The notes: generated by a model not told the origin, from the sequence alone. Counted from the first letter of the stretch, positions 21,944 through 32,400 are shown. The stretch: DNA of 64,000 nt from Rhytidiadelphus loreus (GCA_947034895.1 OX344762.1:32220760-32284759); one strand, 5' to 3'. Translations and numbers: made by a program.

Positions 21944-22816
21944 CCTAAAGAAATTTGAAAAAACAAAATTTGTATGAGGAATGACTTTCAAGGCTATTGT
22001 AGAATCCAAGAATGTGATGATTTGGGGTTAAGTATTTCAATCATAGGCAATGTCTTTTCAACGTTAACCTTTAAAGTTCTTTCATGTTTAGAGGCCCAAA
22101 ATACTAGTTTCCAAAGCAAGGCTAAAATCTTCATTTATATTTATTTTTTAATAAATTCAACCGCAAGTTCCTTTAGTTAACTTGTTAGACTGATACACCC
22201 TTCTAAAATTTCAGAATAAGAAACCTTACCAATTGCAAGATCATAATGCTTGGATTTCAAATAGAAGTATTTTCAACTCTTAACAAATAGTTGAATTTCA
22301 CCTTTTAAACTTAAAACCCAAAAATGTGTAGATCCTTCAACTTGCAACTCTCCATAATAAGTTGAAGAAATAAGTAAGTAGTAAGTAGAATTTCATATTC
22401 ATACTTGAAAAAAATAGTAAGTAGAAAGAAGAAGAAAATGATTTGAAATACCAAAATATTAAAAATTTAGTTACAGACTTCAAAGATTATTTTAGAATAT
22501 AGATTCCATAATTGCCCGCACACTAAAATTCCTCATAACTTTCATCTCATTAATCAAAATGGAATGATTCAAACTTTTCCGCGTATTATCATAAATCTAG
22601 AATACCAATTTCAAATTCCTATTTCTTAAAAAAATGATTTTTTTAAAATTGCATTGCCCAAGATTTAAAAGAAACTATATATTATACAATAACTTTTTAA
22701 CCACATAGTCAAAAGTTATGAAAATTGTTGCGCCTCAAAGCTACTCCTTGACCACATGTGTAAAAATTTAAGAGAAAAATGAAAATTCCATTTGTAAATG
22801 GATGACAAAAAACGAT
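21944..22816. other. Repeat-derived spacer
   Basis: Non-coding. Parts resemble other copies of the long AT-rich repeat family, for example CATAACTTTCATCTCATTA, also seen in inverted form near 15410, 33820 and 36870. No gene. Confidence 0.45.
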
Positions 22817-23042
22817 CAGGGTGGATTGACCCCCTCGCTCGACCTTACCAAGGGTGCATGTAAAAAAGAAGCCTCCTATTTTGGGCCATTCTAGGATATG
22901 TTCTTAACCTCTCAAAACTAATTTGGGGTCTCTAATCGCAAAAATGAATTAAAATTTTGCAAAAAAATTAATGTTAATGTTGCAAAAATAAACAATTCCA
23001 GGGTTCACCCGCAGGGCCGAGCAAGGGGGTCAGTTCACCCTG
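22817..23042. mobile_element. hAT-like TIR element (tentative)
   Basis: The left end CAGGGTGGATTGACCCCC mirrors the right end GGGGGTCAGTTCACCCTG. The CAGGG start is typical of hAT TIRs. A possible 8-bp duplication is AAAACGAT (22809-22816) against AAAACGTT (23049-23056), with six extra bases on the right, so this is tentative. Degenerate related ends occur near 29232 and 29757. Confidence 0.5.
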
Positions 23043-24063
23043 GCCCGGAAAACGTTGTGTTGCCAGAAAATGCTACTTGGTCCTTACCAAACGTTAAAGA
23101 GGTTTAGGGGTCTGATTACTGAAGAACTAACATTTTGGGGATATAAACCAGAGTCAAAACAATCTTATTTACTGTATAGTTAGGTTTTGCTTATTCATCC
23201 AATTCATATTGCATAGAAATATGGTACAGAACCCTTTTACAGCAATCAATTAAGTGCAGAACACCTTGACTTGCTGTAACAATCTCATTCATATGGATGG
23301 ACATGCATTCATCATTTCAATTTTCATCCCAAATTGGTGTGGAAGGAATCTTGAGATTAAAATCCACTACTGTAGCTCTTTGCAAACTAAAGAAAACACT
23401 TTGATTCTTCTGCAAGTGAGGTTTTGTTGCAAATGTTGTTAGTATGGAGAGATATGGAAAGATATGGAAAGACGGCGGCCAACCTCACGTTGAACTGAGT
23501 AATTGATCCACGAAAAGAGATTATTCTGAAATGGATTTACAAAAATAGTGCTGGTGACATATAACTTTTCACAAGAACCTGCCTGACACCAACTGAATGA
23601 ACCTATCCTCCAGGTTCCTGTAATTCAGTCAGTACAGCATGGCCCCCGGATACGATAACCCAGAGATTAAGTAAATGACAACGATCTCAAAAAAGAACAT
23701 ACTGGCAGAGTGTATATTATACAGAGTGTATACATGTTTTATACACTCCTCGCATCGCAAAACTTGCCGCGGATTCAGCAACTAAACCAAATTTGCTACT
23801 TCTGAATGGGATGCGCTCTAATTCAAACTTGTGCGCGTACACCAGAGCAAGAACGGAACCCACTAGAGAGCTTCAGAGGAATCAGAGGAGGGAGCGAAAG
23901 ATTGACAGGCCAGGCTAGGAAAATGTCGGCACTGGGAATTCGAAACAAGGAAGTCGGAGTTTCGAGATTGGTCGACTCAACCGCTTATTTGCATTCGCGA
24001 GTTCCCTGAGCTATGTACACGTTAGACGCGGGAGTAAGCAATACTTAAAATTTTTAAGGAGCT
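23043..24063. other. 3' flank of the HMA-protein gene
   Basis: Composition becomes less AT-rich towards 23440-24063, consistent with the 3' UTR and flank of the minus-strand gene that ends at 24064. Nothing else recognised. A short open frame at 23806-24009 on the plus strand has no known similarity. Confidence 0.45.
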
Positions 24064-25358
24064 CTATTTCTTCTTCTTCCCGCCCCCGCCGCCCCCGCCC
24101 TCACCCTCGCCCCCACCCTCCTTCTTCTCGGTCTCCTTCTTCGGCCACATCGCGGCGTCTTTCTTCACCTTCTGTGCCTGCTTGAGCACAGTCTCTGGCT
24201 TGGTGTCCGCCGATGCTTTCACTATGACCTTCTTCTCGTAGATATCACATACAACTCCCGCCTCCACCCCTGCGTACACCAGAACAAGAGGCTGTTCAGC
24301 ACAATGCACAGAATTTCTTTACAAATGAGTACTCTGGGAAGACGGGAAGACGGAATGATAGTACTCCACAGCTGAAATATGTAAAAGAGAAAAATTAACA
24401 AGAAGCCGCGGGCACTAACTCACCATCCAATTTCTCGATCTTCCTCTTCACTTTGCGGGCGCACGAATCACAGCAGAGATTCACCTTCAATTCGAAGACC
24501 TGCATCAAGAAGAGTGAGCTTGTGTAGAACCGGGAATTGAACTCAAGAAGATCGACATGTGCAACAAGGAAGAGCTCATCTTGAAACTTAAACCGATTGT
24601 GAAAATTCCTGTTGATGTGCTGTACCTAGCTCTCTTAAAATCTCTATAACACTTTCATAACACAAACGACTCAGAGACAACGAAGATCGACTCCACAAGA
24701 ACATCAACATCTTCAATAACCGATCGTGAGAATGTCCTGCTTGCGTGCTGCATTCCGAAACTCTCAAACAGCAGATTCTAGACTTCCATAACAGAAACGA
24801 CGGAAGAGAGCACAGGAACGACAAGTCCACGCTTCAATATATTTCAGCTTCGTTCATTCTACCTTCGGCTGCTTCTTCCCCCCATCTCCGCCCTTCTTCT
24901 CTCCCCCTTCCTTGTTATCGCCGTCCTTCTTCTCCCCGCCATCTCCACCTTTCTTGCCTCCACCGCCACCGCCACCGCCACCGCCACCTCCGCCCTTCTT
25001 CTTCGCCTCGTCTTCCTTCTTCTTATTCGCTTCCGCCTGCCTCTCTGCTTCCTTCCTCACCTCGTCAAAATAATTTCTGTCGGGGTAGAACCACTGCACA
25101 CAACACCAAACAATCGGCAAAGAATCATAAACAAAGCAACAATAACACACCTCCTCACGCCTTCACGACGAACCTTTCCAAAGAATGAAGAAATTCCACA
25201 AAATCGGTAGGCAAACATGACATTCAATTTTATTATAAATCAAAGAAAAAAAAAGAGGAAAGCAAAGCACGCACGTAATCGAGCAACGAATTCTCATCCC
25301 GTCGAGTGTTGTAGCCTTGGAACGCCCTTGGATCGCCGTAGTAATACGTGACTGACAT
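24064..25358 (-). CDS. HMA-domain metal-binding protein with Gly/Lys-rich linkers, 4 exons
   Basis: Exons in transcription order: 25358-25275, 25093-24863, 24499-24424, 24269-24064, all GT-AG and in phase, giving 198 residues. Residues 1-40 (starting MSVTYYYGDPRAFQGYNTRR) are a short N-terminal segment I do not recognise. About 41-105 is a Glu/Lys helix-like stretch and then a Gly-rich, Lys-rich linker with a long run of Gly. About 106-170 is a heavy-metal-associated (HMA, ferredoxin-like) domain: VFELKVNLCCDSCARKVKRK, then LDGVEAGVVCDIYEKKVIV. C115 and C118 form the CxxC metal site, with C114 adjacent. The tail repeats Gly-Glu and ends KKKK*. Unlike HIPP proteins there is no C-terminal CaaX box, so isoprenylation is not expected. 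Plant HMA proteins bind Cu, Zn or Cd; the metal here is unknown. The coding GC is much higher than the flanks. Confidence 0.85.
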
Positions 25359-25527
25359 TGTGGACTAGACCGCAGCACTTTCTTCACCTCGCAGTACTCT
25401 GCCTCTATACAAGACCAGACTGTACTAGTAACTGAATTGAGCTGGAAGGGCCAGCTACAATGGAGAGTGTGCAAAGGATCGGGGGGAGGAGGTAGACACA
25501 CAATTGTGGCGTCGAGATGGCGGGCTT

Positions 25528-25535
25528 TCTTATAG
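25528..25535 (-). promoter_or_regulatory. TATA box of the HMA-protein gene
   Basis: On the minus strand this reads CTATAAGA, about 170 bp before the ATG at 25358 and followed by a pyrimidine-rich leader. The position suits a TATA box with transcription starting near 25500. Inferred from position and sequence only. Confidence 0.5.
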
Positions 25536-25778
25536 AGGGCTTGAAGGAGTGAGCGACGATTTGGGATGCTTCGGGAAGGGTTCGTTGTCGGTACCGCACA
25601 GGTACCCGTGCCCAAGTATCAACATGGCGCGGTCCGGTCCTCAACTGGGACTGTCATGGTCGTGGGCTTTCGTGTTGGGGGAGTCCCTAGACACGCTTTT
25701 GATAATTAAAAACTACGGAGTCTGGATTTTTCTGCTAAGAACATACCCACCAATCTGTTCTGTATCCCTAAATATTTA

Positions 25779-27040
25779 GAGCATCGCCACGGCAGCGTGT
25801 CAAGTGGCGCATAAACTGGAAAATGGCGTGTTTTCGCTGCGCAGCTCCCCCACAGTAGGCTCACAAAACTTCAAAACATGGCCGGCCCCGTCAAAAAATG
25901 GCGAGGGCCCTAGAAAATAGTGGGCCTTCGGCGCGCCTCGCCAAATTGGTTTGACTCCATTTTCGCTCCGTCTCGAGGAACTGATAGTCCGTTTTATCCG
26001 AAAGTCGAGGCACTGAGCCCACCTGGCCTCAAATAACCTGACGAGGAATTGAAACCACAACAAAATTGAAAAAGAAAATCATTTTTCAAATACAATAAAG
26101 ATTCCTTTATTTGTGTGTAGAGTTGGAAAATTAGCTTCTCAACTATATTGAATTTTAATTGCGAAGTGAATCTCACTATATAGCCATAGGATGGTAGGAA
26201 GGAGAACAAACAATGTGGGATAAGTAAAATTAGAGTAAGTAGGAGCTCAACACTCATAGTTAATTCAAAAGTAGGAATTATGTTGGAAATAGAATTTCAA
26301 ACCTCATTTAGACATAGTAGAATAACTTTTTCCAAAACACTTTGAACTAATAAAAGTTGGTAAATGAAGATAAATTTCTCCTCTAAAAATCCGTTTGTGA
26401 TTTTGAGCCTAAAATCAAAAGTTATGGACAAATTTTAGTGAGAATGTTTGAAAATGTTAAAAAAAAATTCCCTTCCAACCCTTCTTTGAAATTTGTCTAT
26501 AACTTTTGATTTGAGTCTATAAATCACAAAAGGACTTTTGGAGGTGAAAGTTATCTTCATTTATCAACTTTTCTTAGCTCAAAGTGTTTTGGAAAAAGTT
26601 ATTCTACTATGTCTAAATGAGGTTTGAAATTCTATTTCCAACATAATTCCTACTTTTGAATTAACTATGAGTGTTGAGCTCCTACTTACTCTAATTTTAT
26701 TTATCCCACATTGTTTGTTCTCCCTCCTACCATCCCATGGGTATATAATGAGTTTCTCTTTTTCCATGTAACTCAAAATAAGTTGAAAATAAGTTGAATG
26801 GGATGCTTTTGAAACAATGTGTGGTAACGCATTGAAATTTGAATTTTTGTAAATTTTATTTCAAAACCTTATTTGATGTGGTTCATGAGGTGGAAGTTTC
26901 ATTCCTTGGGGGACGTGTTTGGAGAGTGAGCTCCTACTCCAGCGTGGGGCACCCTTCGGAAGGGCTCGCCAACTGTAGGAGTCAGCCACGCCATACCCTG
27001 CTTGGCGCCCCTGTTTCTGGAGGTTGCGGTGGCGATGCTC
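25779..27040. mobile_element. Harbinger-like element with perfect TTA duplication
   Basis: Termini GAGCATCGCCACGGCA (left) and inverse GAGCATCGCCACCGCA (right), flanked by TTA on both sides (25776-25778, 27041-27043). The host continues ...TATTTA|...|TTAGGGAGAGG, matching the intact relative at 16314-16564. The element carries GC-rich outer parts and the long hairpin at 26172-26752. No transposase frame was found. Confidence 0.75.
26172..26752. repeat. Long inverted repeat, arms about 260 bp, loop about 54 bp
   Basis: The left arm 26172-26438 pairs with the right arm 26493-26752. For example, GTAGGAATTATGTTGGAAAT on the left is the complement of ATTTCCAACATAATTCCTAC on the right, and matching continues outward to GAACAAACAATGTGGGATAA. 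Pairing is near-complete over most of each arm. Transcription across it would give a long dsRNA stem. It sits inside the 25779-27040 element and has no coding potential. Confidence 0.88.
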
Positions 27041-27106
27041 TTAGGGAGAGGACCTTAGATGGGGATACAGAAGCTTGCGCGCACCAGTCTCGAAACAAGA
27101 TCTCTA

Positions 27107-27516
27107 AGGTAGTGTGGTCTAAAAGCGCCCATCTTCTTCAGACTGCCCCTATTTTTAGGTGGAAAATGGAGATGAGGTGATCTTTAAATGGACCACTTTA
27201 GCAATTGAATGCATCAAGGAAAAATTGTTTTTCTATTGTAAGAGCCAATCATTGTCTTTGATTTCTGCAAATTTCTTTATAAGTTGCAAGTGGACGCGTT
27301 TTGGGAGACCTATGGTCACAAATAGGTGCCTACGCCTGAAATCTTTGAAAATCCATAAGTAATTCAAAAATGCTTGGAAAATTACGAAACCACTTGGATT
27401 CTCAGGCGAATTCATTTGTCTTTCTCTGAAAAATAATCCAAAATTCTTACGATCTCCATAAGCATATGAAAAAGGTGGAACAGCCCGTAAATGGGCGCTT
27501 TTAGAGCATGTTACCT
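27107..27516. mobile_element. TA-flanked TIR element nested in the Harbinger-like copy
   Basis: The left terminus AGGTAGTGTGGTCTAAAAGC mirrors the right terminus (inverse AGGTAACATGCTCTAAAAGC), followed on both sides by GCCCAT. TA lies on both flanks (27105-27106, 27517-27518). Removing the element and one TA restores GATCTCTACCCCAAAT, as in the intact relative at 16314-16564. This is the clearest Tc1/mariner-type (Stowaway-like) insertion in the window. 410 bp, non-coding. Confidence 0.85.
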
Positions 27517-27781
27517 TACCCCAAATTTATAGAGAACTCGGTAAAAGTTGGGCCCAATTCCCTATATTGGAGCTCATATAGAGAACTCGTGAGGTCTCAT
27601 CTCTATAAAGTCAAGGTTGACTAGTTTGAGGTCCCAAGTTTGGGGATAGAGAACACATTGGTGGGGATGCTCTGAAGACCAACTGGTTTCTTTTGGGACT
27701 TCATTCTGATGTAAGTTACAACCTTTTTTTTTTTATGCAACTTGAGTTGGGTAGTTTTTTTGTTTTTTGAATTAACTGATA

Positions 27782-28067
27782 AGGTAGGAGTTTCATAAAT
27801 TGCCCACCTAAGAGCTAAAACTGAATTTTGGAGAGGTGAAGCTTTTTTTCCCCTTGAGACACAATTGGAATTGGCATCTAACCCAAGTTGTTTCATAATT
27901 TTTGGAGCTTTGCAGAATTAATTATGAAAATTTGAAGTTGAAATGGCATAGGGCTCTAAAATTGCACACCTCCTCAAATGTACATTGTTGAATGCTATGA
28001 AAAAGCAACATGAACAATTAGTGTGCATTTGAGGAGGTGGGCGATTTTAGCTTAGAACCTCCTACTT
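27782..28067. mobile_element. TA-flanked TIR element, AGGTAGGAG family, copy 1
   Basis: TIR AGGTAGGAG...GCCCACCT on the left and its inverse AGGTGGGCG...CCTCCTACTT on the right, with TA on each flank (27780-27781, 28068-28069). 286 bp. A second, inverted copy with an insertion lies at about 39570-40172. Non-coding. Confidence 0.8.
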
Positions 28068-28069
28068 TA

Positions 28070-29814
28070 GTGCCATCGGAAAAAAGTAAGGAAGTCCTTG
28101 TAACTTATTCACATTTTCTCTTAATCCCTAGGATCATGGCATCTAGGGGGGATTATAGATTGTCTACTTTTCCGCAATGATGTGACTAGAAGGTTGCTCG
28201 GTGTGCTTCATGATTTTTGGGCAAGGATTTCAATGAATTTATACATGGATGGGAATAGAAGAAAAACTTGCAAAAATGAAGTTGTTAAGTCTGGATTCAT
28301 TTTAGGTCATGATTTGTTTTTCCTAAAATGCTCCAAGTCTACATTCTCATTTCTACCAAGGACCATCTTTAATAGGGTTAATGTAAAAGCCTACGAAGAA
28401 TGCATGTACTTAAATAGAAGACATTCTACACAATCTTTAGCACACTTTCAATAGTCATTGACAGACATATGCAAATGTGATAATACAAATTTCAATAATT
28501 TTTTAATAATATAATTGACATTAGTACCAAAACTAGTTAGGGCTTACAAAACATGAATTTATGTGTTGTTAAGGTAACTACACCTAAAATCACACACTTC
28601 TTAAAATCACACACTAGAGATTCTTGCCTAAAATGTACTCCTACTATTCATGAGATTCTATGATCGCTTTTAGAAACACTTGTTTTTAGCATTTTGAAAA
28701 TTCGTAGTTTATTCAGATGTGGTCCAAAAAATGCATTATAAGAGAATCTATAATCTCCTTTTCACTACCAACAAGACCCCATAAAAATTCCAATATTAAT
28801 AATGGAGACCATGTTGAATTGCTTATTTGTGCAATTTTAGGTGTAGTTACCTTACATTCCTTTGCTAACCCATGTTGTCACATTGACAATTCCCCCCATG
28901 TTATTCTTATAGAATTTTTTTTGAGGTTTCAATCACATTAATTGCCTCACACATGTAGTGACTACAAAGAGTTCCAAGCAAATTTGAGGGAGAACCACCG
29001 GTTAGTTCCTTGTCAGCCAATGGAATTGGGAAAAAACCTAGTTGCAATTTTAAAACATCAAGAAAAAAGAACTAAATGAAAAAATCTATAAAGTTTTTAT
29101 TCAAAAGGTAGAAATAGAGAAAACACCAAATTTAGTACTCAAAAAAAAATTCAATATGAGAATTATTTGTAGGAAAATAGGTGGTAAAACTCCAAACAAA
29201 AATATCTCCAATTGAACAATGGTTCCAAGGGCTGGGGTGAACTAACCCCATTCGCTCATCCCTGAGGAGAAACGCTAATTTTTAAAATTTTCCATGCATG
29301 ATAAAATTTGCAAATTGTGAATTTCAATACTAAAAATCTGAGGCCTCGACAAGAATGTTACAAAAAAATTTAAATTCCATCCACGGTGCAATTACAAGTA
29401 AATAAAAAAAATTAATTAATTTTTGAAAATAAATAATAATAAATAACAATTTTTTTTTTCTAATCACCAATTTGACATGGGGTGAACATAACACTAATAG
29501 TGCCACATTGAATTCCAAAAAGAAATTCCTAGAGAATTTTTAATCACTTTTTCTTTGTAATTGTAGTGTTGCCACCCAAAATTGGTGATCCTTTGCTCGT
29601 CTCAAATTTTTCCTAATGCATATTTTCTATCAGAGACCCCAAATTAGTTAGGATAGGTGTCGTAGATGAATTAATCAAGCACAAAATAGTGGGTCTTTGT
29701 TTTTTCTTACATGCCCCCCCTTTGGAATCACTTTGGGGGGACGAGAAGGGGTCAAGTGTTCTAGAAAGAAAAAGCATGACTGAGATCCTAAAGTGGCCCA
29801 AGTCTCCATAATCA
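28070..29814. other. Spacer with degenerate repeat ends
   Basis: No gene recognised. CTGGGGTGAACTAACCCC at 29232 and a loosely inverse ACGAGAAGGGGTCAAG near 29740 look like decayed ends of the hAT-like family at 22817-23042. A 90-codon frame at 28182-28454 has no known similarity. Confidence 0.4.
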
Positions 29815-30040
29815 CGTGGATTGTAGATTCTGTAGATCCTGGAGGCCCTTATTCAATCTGATATCGACGGCTGCAATATGCTGCGACTGAGGATCGGACG
29901 GTTTTAAAGTTGTCTGTGGCGGGCCCCGCTCCGTCACGGCGGAGACATTTAGTACAGTAGAAGCTCCGTCTCCATGAACTTTACAGTAGCATTCAGTTGT
30001 GTCTGTCTGTTTGTCAGTCATCACCCAATTTGCTTCTGGG
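29815..30040. other. GC-richer non-coding island 1
   Basis: A sudden rise in GC with words common in plant promoters: GGATCGGACGG and CGGGCCCCGC, the latter containing a GGGCCC core like a TCP/site II box. No exon chain follows. It may be a relic promoter or low-copy sequence broken up by the LINE material to its right. Confidence 0.4.
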
Positions 30041-30609
30041 ATATTTTTTCACTTCTGATATTTTACTGAAATTTTTCAATTTGTTTCCCACGGTAGTACA
30101 AGTGTGAGAAACAGTGAGAGCAATTAAAATTATGTTTTTTTTATAAAGTATGAATTTGCTATGAATTTTTAAAGTGTCCAATGCATCACAGCATGGCCCA
30201 AAAGAGTCTGTAGACTACCTTAGAACAAACAAAATCTAATTCCATCATGCTCATGTTGTTCACCTAAAGCGGTCAAAGTCATTTCTATCATGGAGGGCCT
30301 ACAAAGTCAATTCTCACAAATGAATTCTCATTGAAAAATTGGAAGTTCCTAATGAAGTCACTAACTACTTCATTATTGTCATGTAAGACATGCATTGAAG
30401 CCAAAATCTTGAAAAAAACTGAAACCCCCGATAATGGGGTTCTTTGGTATGTGACGACTATAGGTCATTTGACCGCAATGGGTTGATGACCTTAACTAAA
30501 TCTTGTGCGTGAAAAAAAAGATGTTTTTTTTAATCAACCAAGAAATGCCGAGTTGGGCAACATGGAAATCATCCTTTTGTGTGTTGTGTGAATCTTTTCC
30601 TTAAAAAAA

Positions 30610-30775
30610 CACAAAATCCGATAACATTCATTAGAGGTCAAACTACTGTGTAAGATCCTTTCCCTTTCCACACAAAATTCTAACATCTATCTTACATAGA
30701 CTGAGGATTCTCTGTTGTCCATCAAACACTTTTAGACTGCCGCATTGTTGCAAGGTTGAATTGTTGAAGTCTAAA
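30610..30775. repeat. Dispersed repeat D, copy 1
   Basis: Shares order and wording (CATTCATTAGAGGTCAAAC, ACACAAAATTC, CTTACATAGA, CATCAAACACTT) with 38490-38660 and 48205-48362. Non-coding and class unknown. Confidence 0.6.
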
Positions 30776-30889
30776 ATCACTTTAAAATTCATTTATTTGA
30801 AATTAAATGAAAACGGAATTTCATTGGAAAATCAAGGAGAGGAGAATTAAGTTTACTTCAAATTTCAATCAATGCGTGGTATGGTAACG

Positions 30890-31080
30890 CATTAGAAGGA
30901 AGTTCGACGGCCGCTATATAACCAAGCCATGAGTGTGCACATGGAAGAAGGTAGTGGAGCCGAAACTTGACTGTGACTAAGCTTATTATTAGCTTAGCCT
31001 CTGCCGCATCCGCATCGAAGGATAATGATGAGTGTGTATTGTACTGCAGCACTGTGACAGATCTGCATTAATTGGGTAAG
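30890..31080 (+). promoter_or_regulatory. GC-richer island 2: TATA box plus splice donor, no ORF
   Basis: GCTATATAACC (about 30913-30923) is followed by about 150 bp of balanced composition and then ATTGG|GTAAGTT (donor at 31075/31076). This looks like the first exon of a Pol II transcript, but the region holds only a 13-codon frame from the ATG at 30930, and no downstream exon was recognised. It could be a non-coding RNA promoter or an orphaned 5' end cut off by LINE insertions. Confidence 0.35.
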
Positions 31081-31129
31081 TTACATTGATTTCTGATTTC
31101 TTTACCAGTGCAATTGAATGAAGTTATTT

Positions 31130-32400
31130 TTTTTTAAATTTTAACAAATGAAACGGGATGCCTCCCAATCTTCCAGCCCATTTGGCCGCCTCGACTTCTT
31201 TTTTTAAATTTAAATTTTTAACAAATGAAACGGAATTTCATTGCAAAAGAGTAAAATACAAACACAAGCCACAAGCCACCTTGACTTTTCACAATGTGTT
31301 TTTGGGTCCACTCTCAAAAGAATTATGAGAAGATTTCTCAACTTTCGTACTATCCTATCCCTCCTCTGGGGTTCGTCATTTTGGATCATATGGGTGTCCC
31401 CCAATAGCAAGGTATTCACTCAAGCTCAATGGCCTCAAGAACTTGTCCAAGATACACTTTGGAATGCCTTGCTCAACTCTAATTGGGCTACACAACTCAA
31501 AGCTAGGAATACTGCCTGTCAGCGTCCCTATGTAGCCTCTAAAATTTGAGATTGGTTTGATCACATCTGGCTTTAATCTCATGTCCTTGTTCATAGGCAT
31601 GGCAACCAATATTATTCGGACCGCTACCCCCCTCCCCTACCCTACCCCCCCTTTTGTGACTTCCATTAGAGTTTTTTTCCTTTAGGTGTTAAGGTACACC
31701 ACCCTATGACAGGCAGATTGCCTGGTTTGCCTTGTTGACATATTTGAAATTTTGAATTTTTTTTTTCATATAAAGGCAAACATGAAAAATTGGTAGAACA
31801 ATTGAAATTTTATTTTTTTGACAAAGTATGAATTTGTTACAGATTTTTTAAGTGAACTGTCCAGATGGCTCAAAATAGTCTGTAGACTATCCCACAACCA
31901 TCAAAAACTATACCCATGGTGGTCATCAAACCACCCAATGCAGTTACAATATTTCCTAACATGGTTGAAATATTTTCTAACATGGACATGACAGAAAGGA
32001 ATAAAAAAAGTTAGTTCATGTAATGAATTACACTAGAAAGGGACAAGTTCCTAAAACAGTCTCTAACATCTCCATCACCATCATACAAAACATTGATTTC
32101 AGCCATCAACCTACCTAATAAAGTTTTGCTTACATTAATTAGAAAAAACCTGGCATAGATTGATGGAAAACTGTAATGGGAGATCTTATAGATGTCTGTA
32201 TTAGGCACTTGGCCTGTCATAGGCCGGTTTACCTTAGTGCTTTGAGTTCTCTTCTGGTTGGGCTCTTTGTCTCTTTCCTTTTTGCTCTTATCTCTTCAGT
32301 GACCAACCACTTGTGGTTTGGATGTTGTTCTGTTCTGTTTTTTTAATGCAATGGGTCTGCCCATTAGTTAAAATAAATAAATAAAAAATAAATAAAAAAT
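31130..32400 (+). mobile_element. LINE (non-LTR retrotransposon) debris
   Basis: Three signs are seen. First, a frame at 31241-31549 resembles the C-terminal end of plant LINE ORF2 (FRTILSLLWGSSFWIIWVSP, then WPQELVQDTLWNALL). Second, 32218-32400 reads like a LINE 3' UTR (GGTTTGGATGTTG, TTTTTAATGCAATGGG, CTGCCCATTAG) ending in a TAAA-type simple repeat at about 32370-32398. Third, fragments containing AAACGGAATTTCATTGCAAA occur near 30810, 31225 and 32402 and look like LINE or SINE tails in the opposite orientation. Several truncated copies are interleaved. Confidence 0.55.
31241..31549 (+). pseudogene. LINE ORF2 C-terminal fragment
   Basis: About 102 codons remain open. The middle part, RRFLNFRTILSLLWGSSFWI, followed by IWVSPNSKVFTQAQWPQELV, has the hydrophobic/Trp pattern seen downstream of the reverse transcriptase in plant LINEs. 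The frame then stops, and DWFDHIWL-like sequence continues out of register. No RT catalytic motif is present, so it is a dead fragment. Assignment is by pattern, not alignment. Confidence 0.5.

Larger units (their letters stand above)
25738..27673. mobile_element. Interrupted Harbinger-like element (outer of three)
   Basis: An inverted copy of the 16314-16564 element. The left end (AGAACATACCCACCAATCTG) is at 25738, and the remainder resumes at 27041 and again at 27519, ending ACACATTGGTGGGGATGCTC(T) by 27673. Two younger elements, 25779-27040 and 27107-27516, split it. Host words such as CAGAAGCTTGCGCGCACCAG and TTGGGCCCAATTCCCTATAT match the uninterrupted copy in inverse orientation. Confidence 0.75.

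Noticed and set aside
24745..25188. 147-codon plus-strand His/Ser/Pro-rich frame
   Set aside because: Antisense shadow of the GC-rich Gly/Lys exon of the HMA gene; the repetitive codons keep the opposite strand open.
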